From the NCBI GenBank assembly GCA_024349245.1, contig JALDNG010000022.1, positions 6,400,001 through 6,464,000 on the forward strand: a stretch of DNA of 64,000 nucleotides. Reading direction: 5' to 3'. Positions 50,585 to 62,700 of the stretch are shown here, piece after piece; within the stretch, counting starts at the first letter, position 1, and every line of letters begins with the position of its first letter. A program made the position numbers and the translations under genes. The stretch comes from Neodontobutis hainanensis (Eukaryota; Chordata; Actinopteri; Gobiiformes; Odontobutidae). Under the pieces are notes generated by a model. That model searched no databases, had not been told where the DNA came from, and saw only the letters and a program-made list of their open reading frames with translations.

Positions 50585-50720
50585 TGCAGATTAGAATTCA
50601 TTAGCAATCAAAGAGCCTCCAGAGAGCTCCAGCTCTTAATTACCTACTCATTTGCATTTTTGCATATTAATGACTGCAGGGTTTTGGTAACGTTTTTGCC
50701 GCAGTGGTTTAAAGGCACCT
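50585..50720. promoter_or_regulatory. Candidate conserved noncoding element
   Basis: A compact block rich in homeodomain/octamer-type words: ATTAGAATTCATTAGCAATC, CTCTTAATTACC, ATTTGCATTTTTGCATATTAATG. It sits between long uninformative stretches and looks like an ultraconserved-type enhancer core of a developmental regulator. Conservation could not be tested here. Confidence 0.35.
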
Positions 50721-52142
50721 CAGCCCTGTGTTCTCCGGGGAGAGGCAGAGATGGCCAGAGGCAAGGCTCCAAGCCGGGCCAATCCAACTCTATCCTTCCT
50801 GACGAGAGTTGGACATTGCCAGGGGAAGGGGGGCAGTTGGCCAGGGGCATACGAGCCGGGTGGAGTGCACTTGGGGGGGCTGCAGGGTGCACAGGTTAAA
50901 GGTCAATGTCCCTTATCAACATAAGAAAGAACACATGTCTCCAGTGCTGCCTAATTATTGTCATATTGAGCAGTTTAAGCACCTGATCGGGACAACATAC
51001 ACTCTAAGAGGAACTGGAAATATATACTGCAGAGACTGCTCACGTGGGTTTATTGAGGACGGCAGCTAGTTTAGATGAAACTCATGTCCCACAGTGTGCA
51101 GAGGCAGGAGCATTTTTATGTCCCCTGAGAAAGGTGTGCACGAGTGAAAATTAGGCTATTGTGTGTATGCTGTTCTTTTTTCTTAATGTTATTGCAGCCT
51201 GTGTTCAAGCTCATTTGCTGTGTATGTGGGTTTACAAAACTAAACCGTTACTTCAGAAAACATGTAAACAGTACATCTTGGGATAGTGCAATTGTATGCA
51301 CATTTACATGAACACACCGAGAAGGAAAAATACTGCTGGAGAAGGCAGACAATAGCTCCTAGGCATTTTCTAGCCCCTGAAGGGCGGCTGTTCCTCTTTT
51401 CCAATATGTTTTGACTGCAAAAGAGATGTCTGAACACCATATCCCACTGTGTTTTTAGATACCTTACAAACACATCTATTAATGACTTTGGGCCTGGAGA
51501 CATCTGGCCAACAGGTTCCCCATGACACAATAGAATATATCATACCTTTAGATATTTACACAGCGTAGAGCAGGCTTTCATATTGATAATGGCTTTCATT
51601 TAAATGAGAACAGAGCCAAACTGATTGCAACATACAGCATTATGGTTACATACATGTCTCATGGTGCATCCCTGAAAGCATTCTGCTCACAGAGTGGGCT
51701 TAAGTCGACTTAACTGCCATTAGTGAAGCTTTATAAATGTGTGTGTGCATGTGTGTAGTGAGGCCTAAGGACTGCAGCAATGTGTGGGCAGTTGGGGTGG
51801 GGTTAATGAGCTGTTCTATGACCTCTGTCACCCCACAGGATCGCCTCAGGGAGACAGACTGAGACAAACAGGAAGACAGGGTGACAACAAGCCTGTGGTT
51901 GGTTGTCACCCATTCACAGTCTGCCCTTGTACCTCAGTGATACAGCACCAATTGAGATTCTAATGTTTTCCAGAGTAAAAAGTGCCAAAACAACAGTAAT
52001 ACACATTCATTTATTATGTTTATTTAAAGTTGAATGTGAGTTTATGGCCTTTTAATATAATAAAATTCAGTTATTAATAGAAGATGAGATAGGCAGGAAG
52101 CAGCCATTCTTGGCTCATAAAATAGTTAAAACAGTGATTATA

Positions 52143-52156
52143 CTGCCACCTTCTGG
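52143..52156 (-). promoter_or_regulatory. CTCF-like motif
   Basis: On the - strand CCAGAAGGTGGCAG matches 13 of 14 positions of the CTCF core CCASYAGRKGGCRS. Occupancy is unknown. Confidence 0.35.
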
Positions 52157-55100
52157 TTACTCTATGGAACTGACTGGAACTAAACAGGTGAATGGAATAG
52201 TGATAAGACATACGCACATTATCCTGTTTTTCATGAAAGATTAAACTCGTCCCAAATAATTTTTATAAAATTATAATTATTGATTTCTAAAGAAGTGACC
52301 GGTTAAGATGCAAACACCTTTTTAAGACGATGAACCTTTAATCTTTGGCTCAAATGCATCAGAGAAGATGCAGTATGGTGTTTTCTACTCCTTAAGGACC
52401 ATAGGGACTAAATGCAAATGCAAATTAGTCCACACTGCTTTTACCATATAGAACATAACATTTTTCACTATGAAAAGAAAAGAAACAGTATTTAATAAAT
52501 ACAAATAAACCAATTGTCCAGACATTTTTTACAACCATTGTTTTTAATAGAAAGATTTTATATTCTTTAAACCAGACAACCAGATGCCATTTTTAATATA
52601 TTAAAAAAAAAAAGAAAAGAAAAGAAAAACAGAACAAAAATGACACAAAATGGATTTAGATGGATTAGACTGTGTGGATTTAGTGGTCTCGCAGTTTCTT
52701 TTTGTTGCCAAAAGTGCAAATTCTCCACAATCGCCCTGCAGCTTTCAACATATATGGACCGACAGACAATGTTACAGGAAACCTTTGTAAAGACCAAGGG
52801 GTTATTTAAAAAGGAAGTCCACACTGAACTGTGAGACCGCTGCCCTGTAGACCAATTGTCAATGCCTGAACGTTGTGAGACCAGAATGAGTGAAGTTACA
52901 GCAGGGGTCTGCTTCTGGGATATGCTTTTGATTGGCATATTAAGGTTTGGTCTACTCTATTAAGAATATAACAACAATTTAAATAATTTGCAACTCAGTG
53001 TGGATTTACTTTTTAACGTACAGGTTTGAGAATGTACCTGTATCTTGTTACGTTTAAAATTTACATCAGAAAGGTACAGCCATTGTAAAAAATATATGTA
53101 ATAATCACAGTTACAAATCAAGTTTTTATAAATAGTAGCTATGTCTCCCAAGTTAAACCATTGTATGAACTATGGACTCATAGTTAGGATCAATACAATT
53201 CTCTTCACTGTACTGTAAGAATCTTGATTTGACATTGATGTTAAGGCCAATCTTTTTTGTAACAATTTAGCAAAAAGTGCATGATGGTCCTTTGGCTGTT
53301 TCATCCACATGACATAAAAATATAGGCTCTAAATGGATACCAGATCCAGCCTTTGACTACAGATAGGGCGTTATTGCAGACAAGGATACTCTGCAGTGGA
53401 TACACACACTGCATGTTTAACATTCAGCACAGATAGCCTTCTCAGAAAGCTTTGCAACTGTTCTACAGGTTTATTATTCAAGATAAAGGAGTCTCTCAAT
53501 ATAAGTTCAAATGACCTTTCTCCCAAACAGTTTTAAGACAGAGATTGGGTAGGGGGACTCAGCCTGTATCCCCCACTGCTGTGTGGCTATGCAGTATAAT
53601 GCATAGGTGGTTGTACAGAGATGCATTTGTCTACACCCAGATGAGTGGGAGCATCAATCACCTTCTATCCAAATACCAAATATTCAAGTTTCCATTTTTA
53701 AATTTTCAATAGATTTTTTCTTTTTGCATTTAAATAATTTGCCATGAGAGAACATTAACAGGAACAACAACAAAAAAAAGTGATAACCTTAAAATAGAAG
53801 CATACAAAATTCAGGATGGCCTTTCACAAAGTGCTTTTTGTTACAATCGCAGAAGCTGAAAAAGGCAGTTGGATAGCGGTACACCTGGCCTTTTGAACTG
53901 TCTACATATGTGTTTGTCATACAGGTACAGACATGTACAGCCAACCTAATAGTGTTGACCAGTCTATGCCTGCTGCCTCCAACACACCTGACAAACACTA
54001 CAAAGTGGGAATCACAGTATGAAGTTATGGAATGTTTCCTAAATTGGTTTAGGTGACAGCAAACTGAAACTGTCTCCCTCTCAACATCCATCCAATCCCC
54101 TCTCTCTCCTGTCAGTTCTCTGGCTGAAGCTGTGTGATCTTTGATCAAAGGCCAGTGGGCAACAAAGATGTAGACTCAAGTCCAGAGAGAGAAGGGATGG
54201 CGGGAGAAGAAAGTAAGAGAACATACTCTGTGCTTCTCCAGCTACACCTCCTTTCAAAAATTGTAGTCTAATAGGATTCTCCAGTGGCTTCCTTCCACTT
54301 AAACGTTTCACTAGATCAATGCTAGATGGAAAATGCTGGTCACCGCCACATAACAATGAGAAAACTGGTTTAATTTGTCTGGGAGGTAATAAGTTAAATA
54401 TTTTTGTGAACAAGAAAGGCAAAAACATAGGGCCATGAGACATACCATAAACGGAGCAGACATCAAACTAAATGCATAGCAGTGTATTTTCCACCTGAGA
54501 AGTACATAGAAACAAAAGAAATAAAAAAAAAAAAAAAGAATTCTGTTGTGACCTCTTGTGTGACAATTGTCATATTTGTGGCCATGCAAGTCTCCTGGCT
54601 TTAGAGACACTGAAACACAAAAGTTTTGGTCAGTAAACAGTTGGTCAACTACTCTTTCTTTAGACATACCTGAAATCTACAGCCCCTCTAAAATCCTTCT
54701 CTATCTATGCCAACCTTTCTTTCCCCAGAGATGGAGAAAGGCTCCAAGTGCAAACTGTCCCCACTTGGCTGAAAGCAGCCAACAGACAGCTGCCTGGCTC
54801 TCTGAAGGACCCAGGGCTGCCTGTGGAAGTGCCAGAGCCATGCTGTGCATAGTGCCGTCCTGCATATGCTGCACTCATCTTGCTGTGCATCTCAAGCTCA
54901 ATGGAAAACAATAAAAAAAAAAATTAAAAAAATCAGGTGTGCAGTGAAATGGCGAAGCAAAGCTAACAGTCCCTGTCGCCACATGCACCGATGCCCTGTC
55001 CCTTTACTATGATTATTTTCAGTTATCACTGTTATCAATGTTGTTGGACATTTTAGTTTTGTGGCCTTACAGATAGATTTATAAAAATGTGGATAACAGC

Positions 55101-56121
55101 CTGAAAACTAAACACCAAGGTCAATTTGTAAAAACACTTACAATAAAGTTTGAGACATTCTCTGTAGCCTGTGTCAGAGTAACCTTGGGCTGGGGCTGAG
55201 GCATTTTGTGGAGCCATTAAGACGAACAGAGACACAGCTTCTAAAGTTGTGGACTGAAGACATACTATTTTTTTTTTGTAAAAGTTTTACCATTGACTTA
55301 ATCGATTTGTGTCAAACAAAACAGCCTTTAGAATTTGGTTTCAAACAACTGTCTAAGGACAAAATGTGTGTTTGTCCGTGTCTGTTCGTAAGGCACACTG
55401 TGGCCCTTGATGTTGCATTTTCCACCTGTTGGGAGTGAGCCTCAGCCCCACACTACACAATACCAATGTCTGTATCAATAGAAAACAAAAAGCTTAAAGC
55501 TGCTCAGGGACCCACATAGTACTGCAGAACATTTGAGTTTTGATTACAAAAGGGATCAAAGTTACCCGATTCAGCAATAATCGAAAAATCATCATCAATT
55601 AAATATTAGGTCAATGGCAATATCTTTGATTGACAAAAGCATGACAAAGATTTCCTACAAGACGAAGTACTGTACATGTAATTGTATTGGTCAGGATTTG
55701 CTTACATCATTCATTTGTAGTTTAAAATCTCTTTACATGAGATTGCATTAGATTTGTAAGCTTAATATGTCCAATGGCATGAATTCAAGTCATTTTTATG
55801 CTTTGGTAGTTGTCGTTAGATGTCTGTGTATTTCTACTTGTCTGTCTTTGATTATTTCCGTGGAGGGGGATGGATGGACTCTTTCTGTGACCATTGAGTA
55901 TTAACCACACTGCTCTGTGCTCATGGAAACTTGCAGGCGGCTCTGAGGTCTCCTGGCCTTCTCCCATAAGCAGGACAAGGACATTTAACATTAGTGCAAA
56001 CTTTTGCTCTCTCAGCTTAAGCACCATTTCCAGTGCTATCAGGCTTTATTTCCATTACCCCACCCAAGCACCCATTTAACCCACCCTCCTGGCACAGCAA
56101 TCCAAAACCATGACCCCAACC

Positions 56122-56123
<2 letters not shown>

Positions 56124-56166
<43 letters not shown>

Positions 56167-56171
56167 ACACA
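56124..56171. repeat. (CA)n microsatellite
   Basis: Nearly pure CA dinucleotide run of about 48 bp in the intergenic region. Confidence 0.95.
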
Positions 56172-56321
56172 AATTCATGCAGCCATGTCATATTGTTAAA
56201 AAAAATAGCTGTAGCACAACACATCTTAAAGAAAACAAGTACAGACAGACTGAAATAACTATACATCCTTACACCTCTGTATCTATTGTCCACACGGACC
56301 CAAAGAGCGACAGAAATTAAA

Positions 56322-56407
56322 CTCAAGTAGATATCTGAAGGATTCCACACACATTTCTGCATATATATGCAGAAATGTGTGTGGAATCCTTCAGATATCT
56401 ACTTGAG
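56322..56407. repeat. 86-bp perfect palindrome (43-bp arms, no spacer)
   Basis: The left arm, beginning CTCAAGTAGATATCTGAAGG and ending TTTCTGCATAT at 56364, is followed directly by its exact reverse complement, ending CTACTTGAG at 56407. I checked the arms base by base and saw no mismatch. A (TA)n run follows at 56414-56436. It could fold into a 43-bp hairpin. No TSD or transposon end is evident. Confidence 0.95.
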
Positions 56408-56413
56408 TAGATA

Positions 56414-56436
56414 TCTATATATATATATATATATAT
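56414..56436. repeat. (TA)n microsatellite
   Basis: A short TA dinucleotide run a few bases to the right of the palindrome. Confidence 0.9.
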
Positions 56437-58261
56437 TCAAATTCAAGAGGAGGGCAACTGTGTGTGGCTTTATCTAAAATAAATCTGGATAAAGTATATA
56501 CATACTTTTAATATCTCTAGTCTACAGAAGTCCAGACTGTGGGCAATAGCTCGAGACAAGAAAAGCTTTGGTTAATCAAAACATGTAAGACTTTTTAAAA
56601 GGAAACATTAAGGTCCAAAGAAACATTGTAAATGGCTCAAAAATGGTCAACAACAGGTGCTGTAAAATTAAAGACATGCAGAGACTAAATGGGTTTTTGT
56701 GGCCCATACCAAGTACCACTTTACATAAAGATCAAAGAGAAACATTTTCTTGCATTTGTCTGCCCATGGGAGTCACACTGTGCAAAAATCAACCCAATCT
56801 TTAATATAGCATTGATGCAGAAATACCAACTAAACTCAGAGAACCTAGCCAACCCCTGACAATGGCCAACAAAAGTAGAGGAAAGATTATGCAAATCTGG
56901 ACCCAGAGAGCTGTAAAGTAAACAAGCACTACTCAATGAGCTGTTTTACACTATAGTATTTTTGCTTCTGTGGTACCGTGGTCTTATTATCACTGTGGTT
57001 CCTTTGAGAGTGTGTGTAGTTATGAGAGTAGCTGGTGAACAGATGGGCTAGACATGAAGTTTGTTTATCCAAGCTTGTCCTGAGACCCTCCAGCCTGCCA
57101 GCCAGTAACGCATGCCGGTGCACACGCTAAGGCATGCTCATAAACACACGCACAGTGCCCTTTTATCTTCTCTAGCTCCCTACTTTACACCAAGACAGAT
57201 AACCGATTAGATTCTTTAGTATCTAACTTCAAGTACAATCAGTTGGATTAATTTAGGTTTTTTTGGTATTTTTTTTTAAAAAGGTCACAAACCCAACATG
57301 TATCTGGACACACCTGGCTCCTCATTGAGAGATCTAAACAATTCAGGCTTGATTTATTTGGCAGCTCATTTTCACAACCTGAACAAAACCAGTAAAGAGG
57401 TCATCTTCACCTGCTCTGACAGAAGGTGGGAGTGATCCCATTTGCAACTGGTGCAACTTTTGCACCATTGCATTCATTTGCAACTTTTTCAAAGTACCCG
57501 TTTTGTTGACAAATGCGCTCCCTCCTCAGTAACAAAGTGCAATTTTCACCTGCTTTTCTATTAAAGGTGCAATGGACTGGAGTTGAACTACAGCTCTAGT
57601 ACAGACACAACAGAGTAGGGCTCAGCCTGGGGACAATGAATAACAAGTGAATTCATTTGCTCAGTTTGAACATTTACATTTAGATCACAAAAAGGACGAA
57701 TGTGATTTTTGGAGACAAAAACAAATCCAGCTGTATAAAGTCACTGACAATATACAAATAGATTTGTCAGCCCTGGTGTTCTTCCCAAACTACGGGATAC
57801 CTGGCCACAAGCATATTCATGCATGTGTGTGTGTTTAAAAGAAAGTGCATCGGGGCTGGCAGCTCAGGGTGCATGTTTGTACAGGCTGTGTCTGACTCAC
57901 GTAGTGATGATGTGGCCGAAGGGACCATGCCTGCCACGCACACACACATGTACACACACATGTAAACACAAAATAGCAGTGGACCGCCAACACCAGGCGT
58001 CTTACCCACAGTAACACCAGGCTTTAATATAATAATATCCCCTCCAGGCTGGTTCGGGGGCATAAGAGGACTACAGAGGGAGAGAGGGAGAGAAAAGGCC
58101 TGATTTGATCCCCTCCTGCCTGGAAACGTGGCTGAGCTGGGGGAGATTATTTTTTGGAATGCAACAGACATTGTGAGATCCCCCTCCCCTTCCCCTTCCC
58201 CTCTCTTATTCCCCTCCCCCATCCCCAAACTGCAGCTGCACTTCTATTTGGCCTACCGACT

Positions 58262-59794
58262 TGGACAGGTATTTATTGCTCTCTTCATCATCATACAGGT
58301 TGCCTTACGGTTGTGTGGTCCCTAGGGCAAAAAAGATTGGAATAAGCATGATACATAACCCACCTAACGCTCCCTCCCCAACGCCCACCTTCTTCAAATA
58401 TACTTCCCTCTTGCTCTGTTGGATATCTTTAGTAAAGCTGTGCAAACATAGAAAAAAGGTGCTCATCTATGTACTCCTCGTACTCTTAATAATTCTCTGA
58501 TCGGGGCTCCCTGCCATTCCTTTAACCAGCTTTTGGTTAAATGCTACCCGCGCCTTGTCACACAAGGACAGATTTGGAAAAACTGCACAAAATTAAGCAC
58601 ATTCATTGATTCGATCTCCTCCTTCTAATCCTTTGGGTAGGAACTATACACGTTAAGTGTTCAGTTTAAAACTAAGTGACTTAATGTGTTTTTTCATCAG
58701 ACATTCATTCGTTTTTTGTTGTTCACCCACAAGCTACACTCAGTAAGAAATATGACATCAAGCCTAAGAGGAAAAACCCGATTAGTAAGTACACCTCAGC
58801 ATCAAGAGGGCACCCGTGTCATAGCATCACTTGCCATATATACATGTATACAATTATAAAGTGTCAAGTACCCGAAGCAGTCAGCACAATAAAGCAACAA
58901 ATAAAAGACAAAACAAAAATTAAGACAAAATTAACTAGGGAAAACTTAAATGCTGAAATTGCAGGATTGTGAGGGATAAGAGGCAACGTAGTCAAGCCAA
59001 CAGATACATTGACAATGGTAGTGCTTTTGAAACACAAACCCTCCACCCTGCAACTGACGAGCCCCCATTTAAACGTGGATTTGACTCAACAAATCTTTTT
59101 TCGGAATAAGACAAATTATCAATTTATAAACACATTAGATGGAGTAAGTAACACTTCAATCAAATCCTTGTCTGATTCTTTCTGGAACATTTAGAGCGAA
59201 AACTGTTGCATTAAAATGGAAGTGAGCTTTTTCTTGCATATGCCATATTGTGGCAATGTTGTTTCTATGGTAACTGTACATTTCAGACCTGCAAAAGAAT
59301 AGAAAAAGACTTTTTACGGGAAGGATTTGTCCTCGCTTCACCCGTACAGCAGCCAGAAGGTGCTTGACAGACACCTTGCTAAGAGCTTTGAAGGCTTTGA
59401 GGACAAAACCTATAAAATCTAAATCAACTGCATAGTTGCTGAGTTTCTTTGTATTGAATATACATTTGCCTAAGCAGAACTGCCAATGTATAAAACCCCA
59501 AACATTATAAAGACTACAGAAATGACCCAGAAAGTGGACGTCATGAGTGTGTGATTTGAAGCGTTCTTTGCTCTGTAAGTGCTTGCAAGTCTCCTCCATT
59601 TCCTAATGTAAAAGACAAAAGAACTATAAAGATTCGATTTTGTGACACCCTGATTTGGTTTATAGAGGAATATTTAGTTGTGTTTTTAAGTCTGCATGTA
59701 TGTTTCTCCTCTGTTTACTCCGTGTCGTCCTGTCTCACAGGCGGTGCAGAGTGACTGTGGTGTCCAGCAGTGTGTCCTTGTGTCCGCTGCAGTC
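58262..59794 (-). other. zbtb7a: zbtb7a 3' UTR (probable)
   Basis: Noncoding sequence after the zbtb7a stop. The nearest good - strand AATAAA (TTTATT on +) is near 58270, which gives a 3' UTR of about 1.5 kb. Other signals further away (about 57352 and 56047) would make it longer. The end is inferred. Confidence 0.45.
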
Positions 59795-62700
59795 TCAGGG
59801 CCCTGTGTCCCCTGCCAGCACCTGTAGTTGAGGACTGTGTGCGTGGGCTTCAGCGGTCCCCTCCACCTCTGTGGCTGAGGTGGCCTCAGAGCGTCGGCGT
59901 CCCCTGACTAAACGAGGCTCAGGTCCAGTGTCGAGGCCCGGGCTCAGCAGGCCCAAAGGGGCCTCGAGGAGCTCTGGCTCCCTCACTCGAGGTTTTCGGC
60001 CACGGCGAGAAGGAATGCCGTTGCAGCCATCTTTCTTGAGGTGGCGATGAAGGTGATCTGAGCGCACAAAAGTCTTAAAGCAGCTAGAGCACTGGTAGGG
60101 GCGCAGGCCGGTGTGAACACGCATGTGATTTTTTAGGTCGTAGTTGTGAGCGAATGCTGCTCCACACTGTGTGCACAGGTAAGGCTTCTCTCCTGTATGC
60201 TTCCTCATGTGGACCTTGAGCTTGTCCTGCCTGTGAAGAAAAGATAAGAAAAAGATGATCCTACCAGAACATTACAAATACTCAGAGGATCAGTCCAGAG
60301 CCATCTAAGTACAAACAGTAATTTCAAGGTTTACTTTTTAACCTCAATATCCCATGACTACCATTTGACTGTGCAGAAAGATGTACAAGATGCACAGTTA
60401 ACTACAAATCTATCACCAGTTGTGAGGTGTGCAAAGGTCAGCATGATACTCTTTAGTTTTATTTTCTATTTAAAGTTATCATTGGTTTGATTCCAAGAGA
60501 ATGACTCTGTTGGTGTGGCCAGGTTGCCGAGCAGGACTAAGGAACTTTGTTCCTCCCCACAATGAAGAAAGCTCATTATTTGGGCTATTTTACAAAAAAA
60601 CATTATTTTAAATATAGCATACAAAAAATATTGACAGTGTATTGTACAATGCATTTACAGAACAAACTGCTACTCCATAAATTCCAGACACACAGGCCAC
60701 TTAAGCAGATTACGTGTCGCACAAGTCAACAAATAGTACGTGCAAGACCTGTATTTGTGCCACAGTTAGTGGCACAAATACAGAAATGAGAAAGGAAACA
60801 TGACTGCAGGTATAGACAAACACACAGAAGCCTTGAAACGCACTGCACACTGACAGAGGTGAATTATTTAAAGGACAGGAGTGATTTGTTACCGTGCGAG
60901 GCACACTCTTAACCCTGATCAAACAGGATTAAGATTACAATACCCCTTCCCACTGCCAGTCGATTTCAGATACAAGGCTGGCCCTCCCTACCATGTCAAA
61001 GTTCTGAGTATTTCTAGCCGACCACATCTATTTCCAGCACTAGTCTACTGATTAATTAATTAAAGTAATGATTTCGAGGAAAACCCAAAGAAATAAAAGG
61101 AAACCATGTGCACTCAAGTAAGTCCCTTGCTGTGAAGTGGACACATTTATCGGAGAGGCACATGGCAGATTTCATTAGTGAGGTAAAGGAGTGACAGAGA
61201 GGGGGGCAGGGGTGTTAACTACTCTGCCATTGGCAATAATCAACATAACCAGAGATCAAAAGTTCAAATTACTGCATTAGAGCACATGGAGTCATCCAGG
61301 GCCTGTAATCCCCCTCTGTAGCAGAAAACATCACTTTATAGCCAACCTCCACTAGATAACAGTACTGAGGCACTGCCTAGTTTTATAGGACCCCTATGAT
61401 TCCAGGACTTTGCTATGCTGTGGCAATAAAACATACTTTTATAACATTATGACCACTACAGAACTGTAATATTGTACCAGCTAATTTGTGTCCTGCTATA
61501 ATGGTAACTCTGATTAAAATGCCTTGTTGGAGCTTCTCTACTCTGGTGCCGTCTTAATGCAAAGCTAAGTTGGTTAGTGCTAATAATCCTTCTCTTGGCT
61601 TTGTTGTGTTTGCCACTGCTGGGTAGTTTGTGTACAGTGCCAAGTCCAAGACTATTAGTACATGTGACATGGGGTAGTCCCTTCATTAATTGGGCTTACC
61701 TGGTAAAGCGCACTTTGCAGATGGCGCATTCATAGGGTTTTTCTCCTGTGTGTGTTCGGATGTGGCGGGGTAGCTTGCCTGCTCCTTGAATGACCTTGGA
61801 GCATATGGGGCACTTCTGGAACGCCTTAGAGCGCATCTTACGCTCTCCTCCTGCTCCTCCACCCCCGCTGCCCCTCTCCCCAGCCCCCCTCTCTCCTCCT
61901 CCCACACCTCTGTCTTGGCCAGTGTTGCCCCGTGATAACCAAAGCGGCTGAAGTCCCTGTGTCACAGCGGCAGAAGTGCTATCCTCGTGCTGCGTGCTGT
62001 TAAAATAATTCAAGTAAAATTCCACATCGGCCTCATCCCCATCCACCAGTTCCTCGCCAGCCATTACACGCTTTTTTTGCTTCTCTATAGAGTCCATCAT
62101 CTGCTGTAGGAGGGTGCTGGCTGGACCCCGCTCCCTTGCCCTGCTTCCATCCTCTATTTCTGCCTCCTGCTCAGCAGTGAGATAGAAGTGGCCATTTTGA
62201 GATGAAGGATAGTATGTTGAAGTGACGCTTGCTCCATTCCCCTGAATAGTTTCACCATCATCCTCTTCCTCTTCATCCTCGTCATCTTCCTCTGGCTCTG
62301 TAGGGGCCTGGGCCAGGGCTAAGGCGAGGGGCGAGTAGTACTCAGCAGGGCCACCAAGAGCCCCGTTACTAGGTGTTCCCCCATTACCCTGGTTAAAGTG
62401 CAGGTGTGTGGGCAGTTCCCTGAGCTCTGGCGTGCTGCAGCTGCTGCTCCAATGTGCCCCTCTTTGGAAATACTCCAAATATTCCCGGGCCCGCACACGG
62501 TTTCCCTGCTCCTCGCCATTGCATTCTTTGCCTTCCTCATCTTCGTCTTTCTGATCACTGGCCGCCTGTTCAAACACACAAATAAATGAATAAGAAAATG
62601 TTGACATAAAAATGCAAAAAAGTGGTTTATATACAAGTAGAAGTCGAAGATTGTATAAAAGAAAGTTACTCTAAACCTTTGATTTTACTTTTAAGTCTAT

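Larger units (their letters stand above)
45561..57300. other. Intergenic region between tcf3 and zbtb7a
   Basis: About 12 kb with no gene I can support on either strand. It contains AT-rich blocks, an exon-like stretch at 47211-47349, octamer-like elements at 47940-48010 and 50585-50720, a CTCF-like site at 52143-52156, a CA microsatellite and the 86-bp palindrome. Part of its right side may be zbtb7a 3' UTR. Confidence 0.55.

Noticed and set aside
52567..52938. Overlapping open frames on both strands
   Set aside because: No recognisable domain or splice structure; AT-rich intergenic sequence.
57767..58228. 153-codon open frame on the - strand
   Set aside because: Low-complexity Gly/Glu and Cys/Val runs from simple repeats; no family resemblance.
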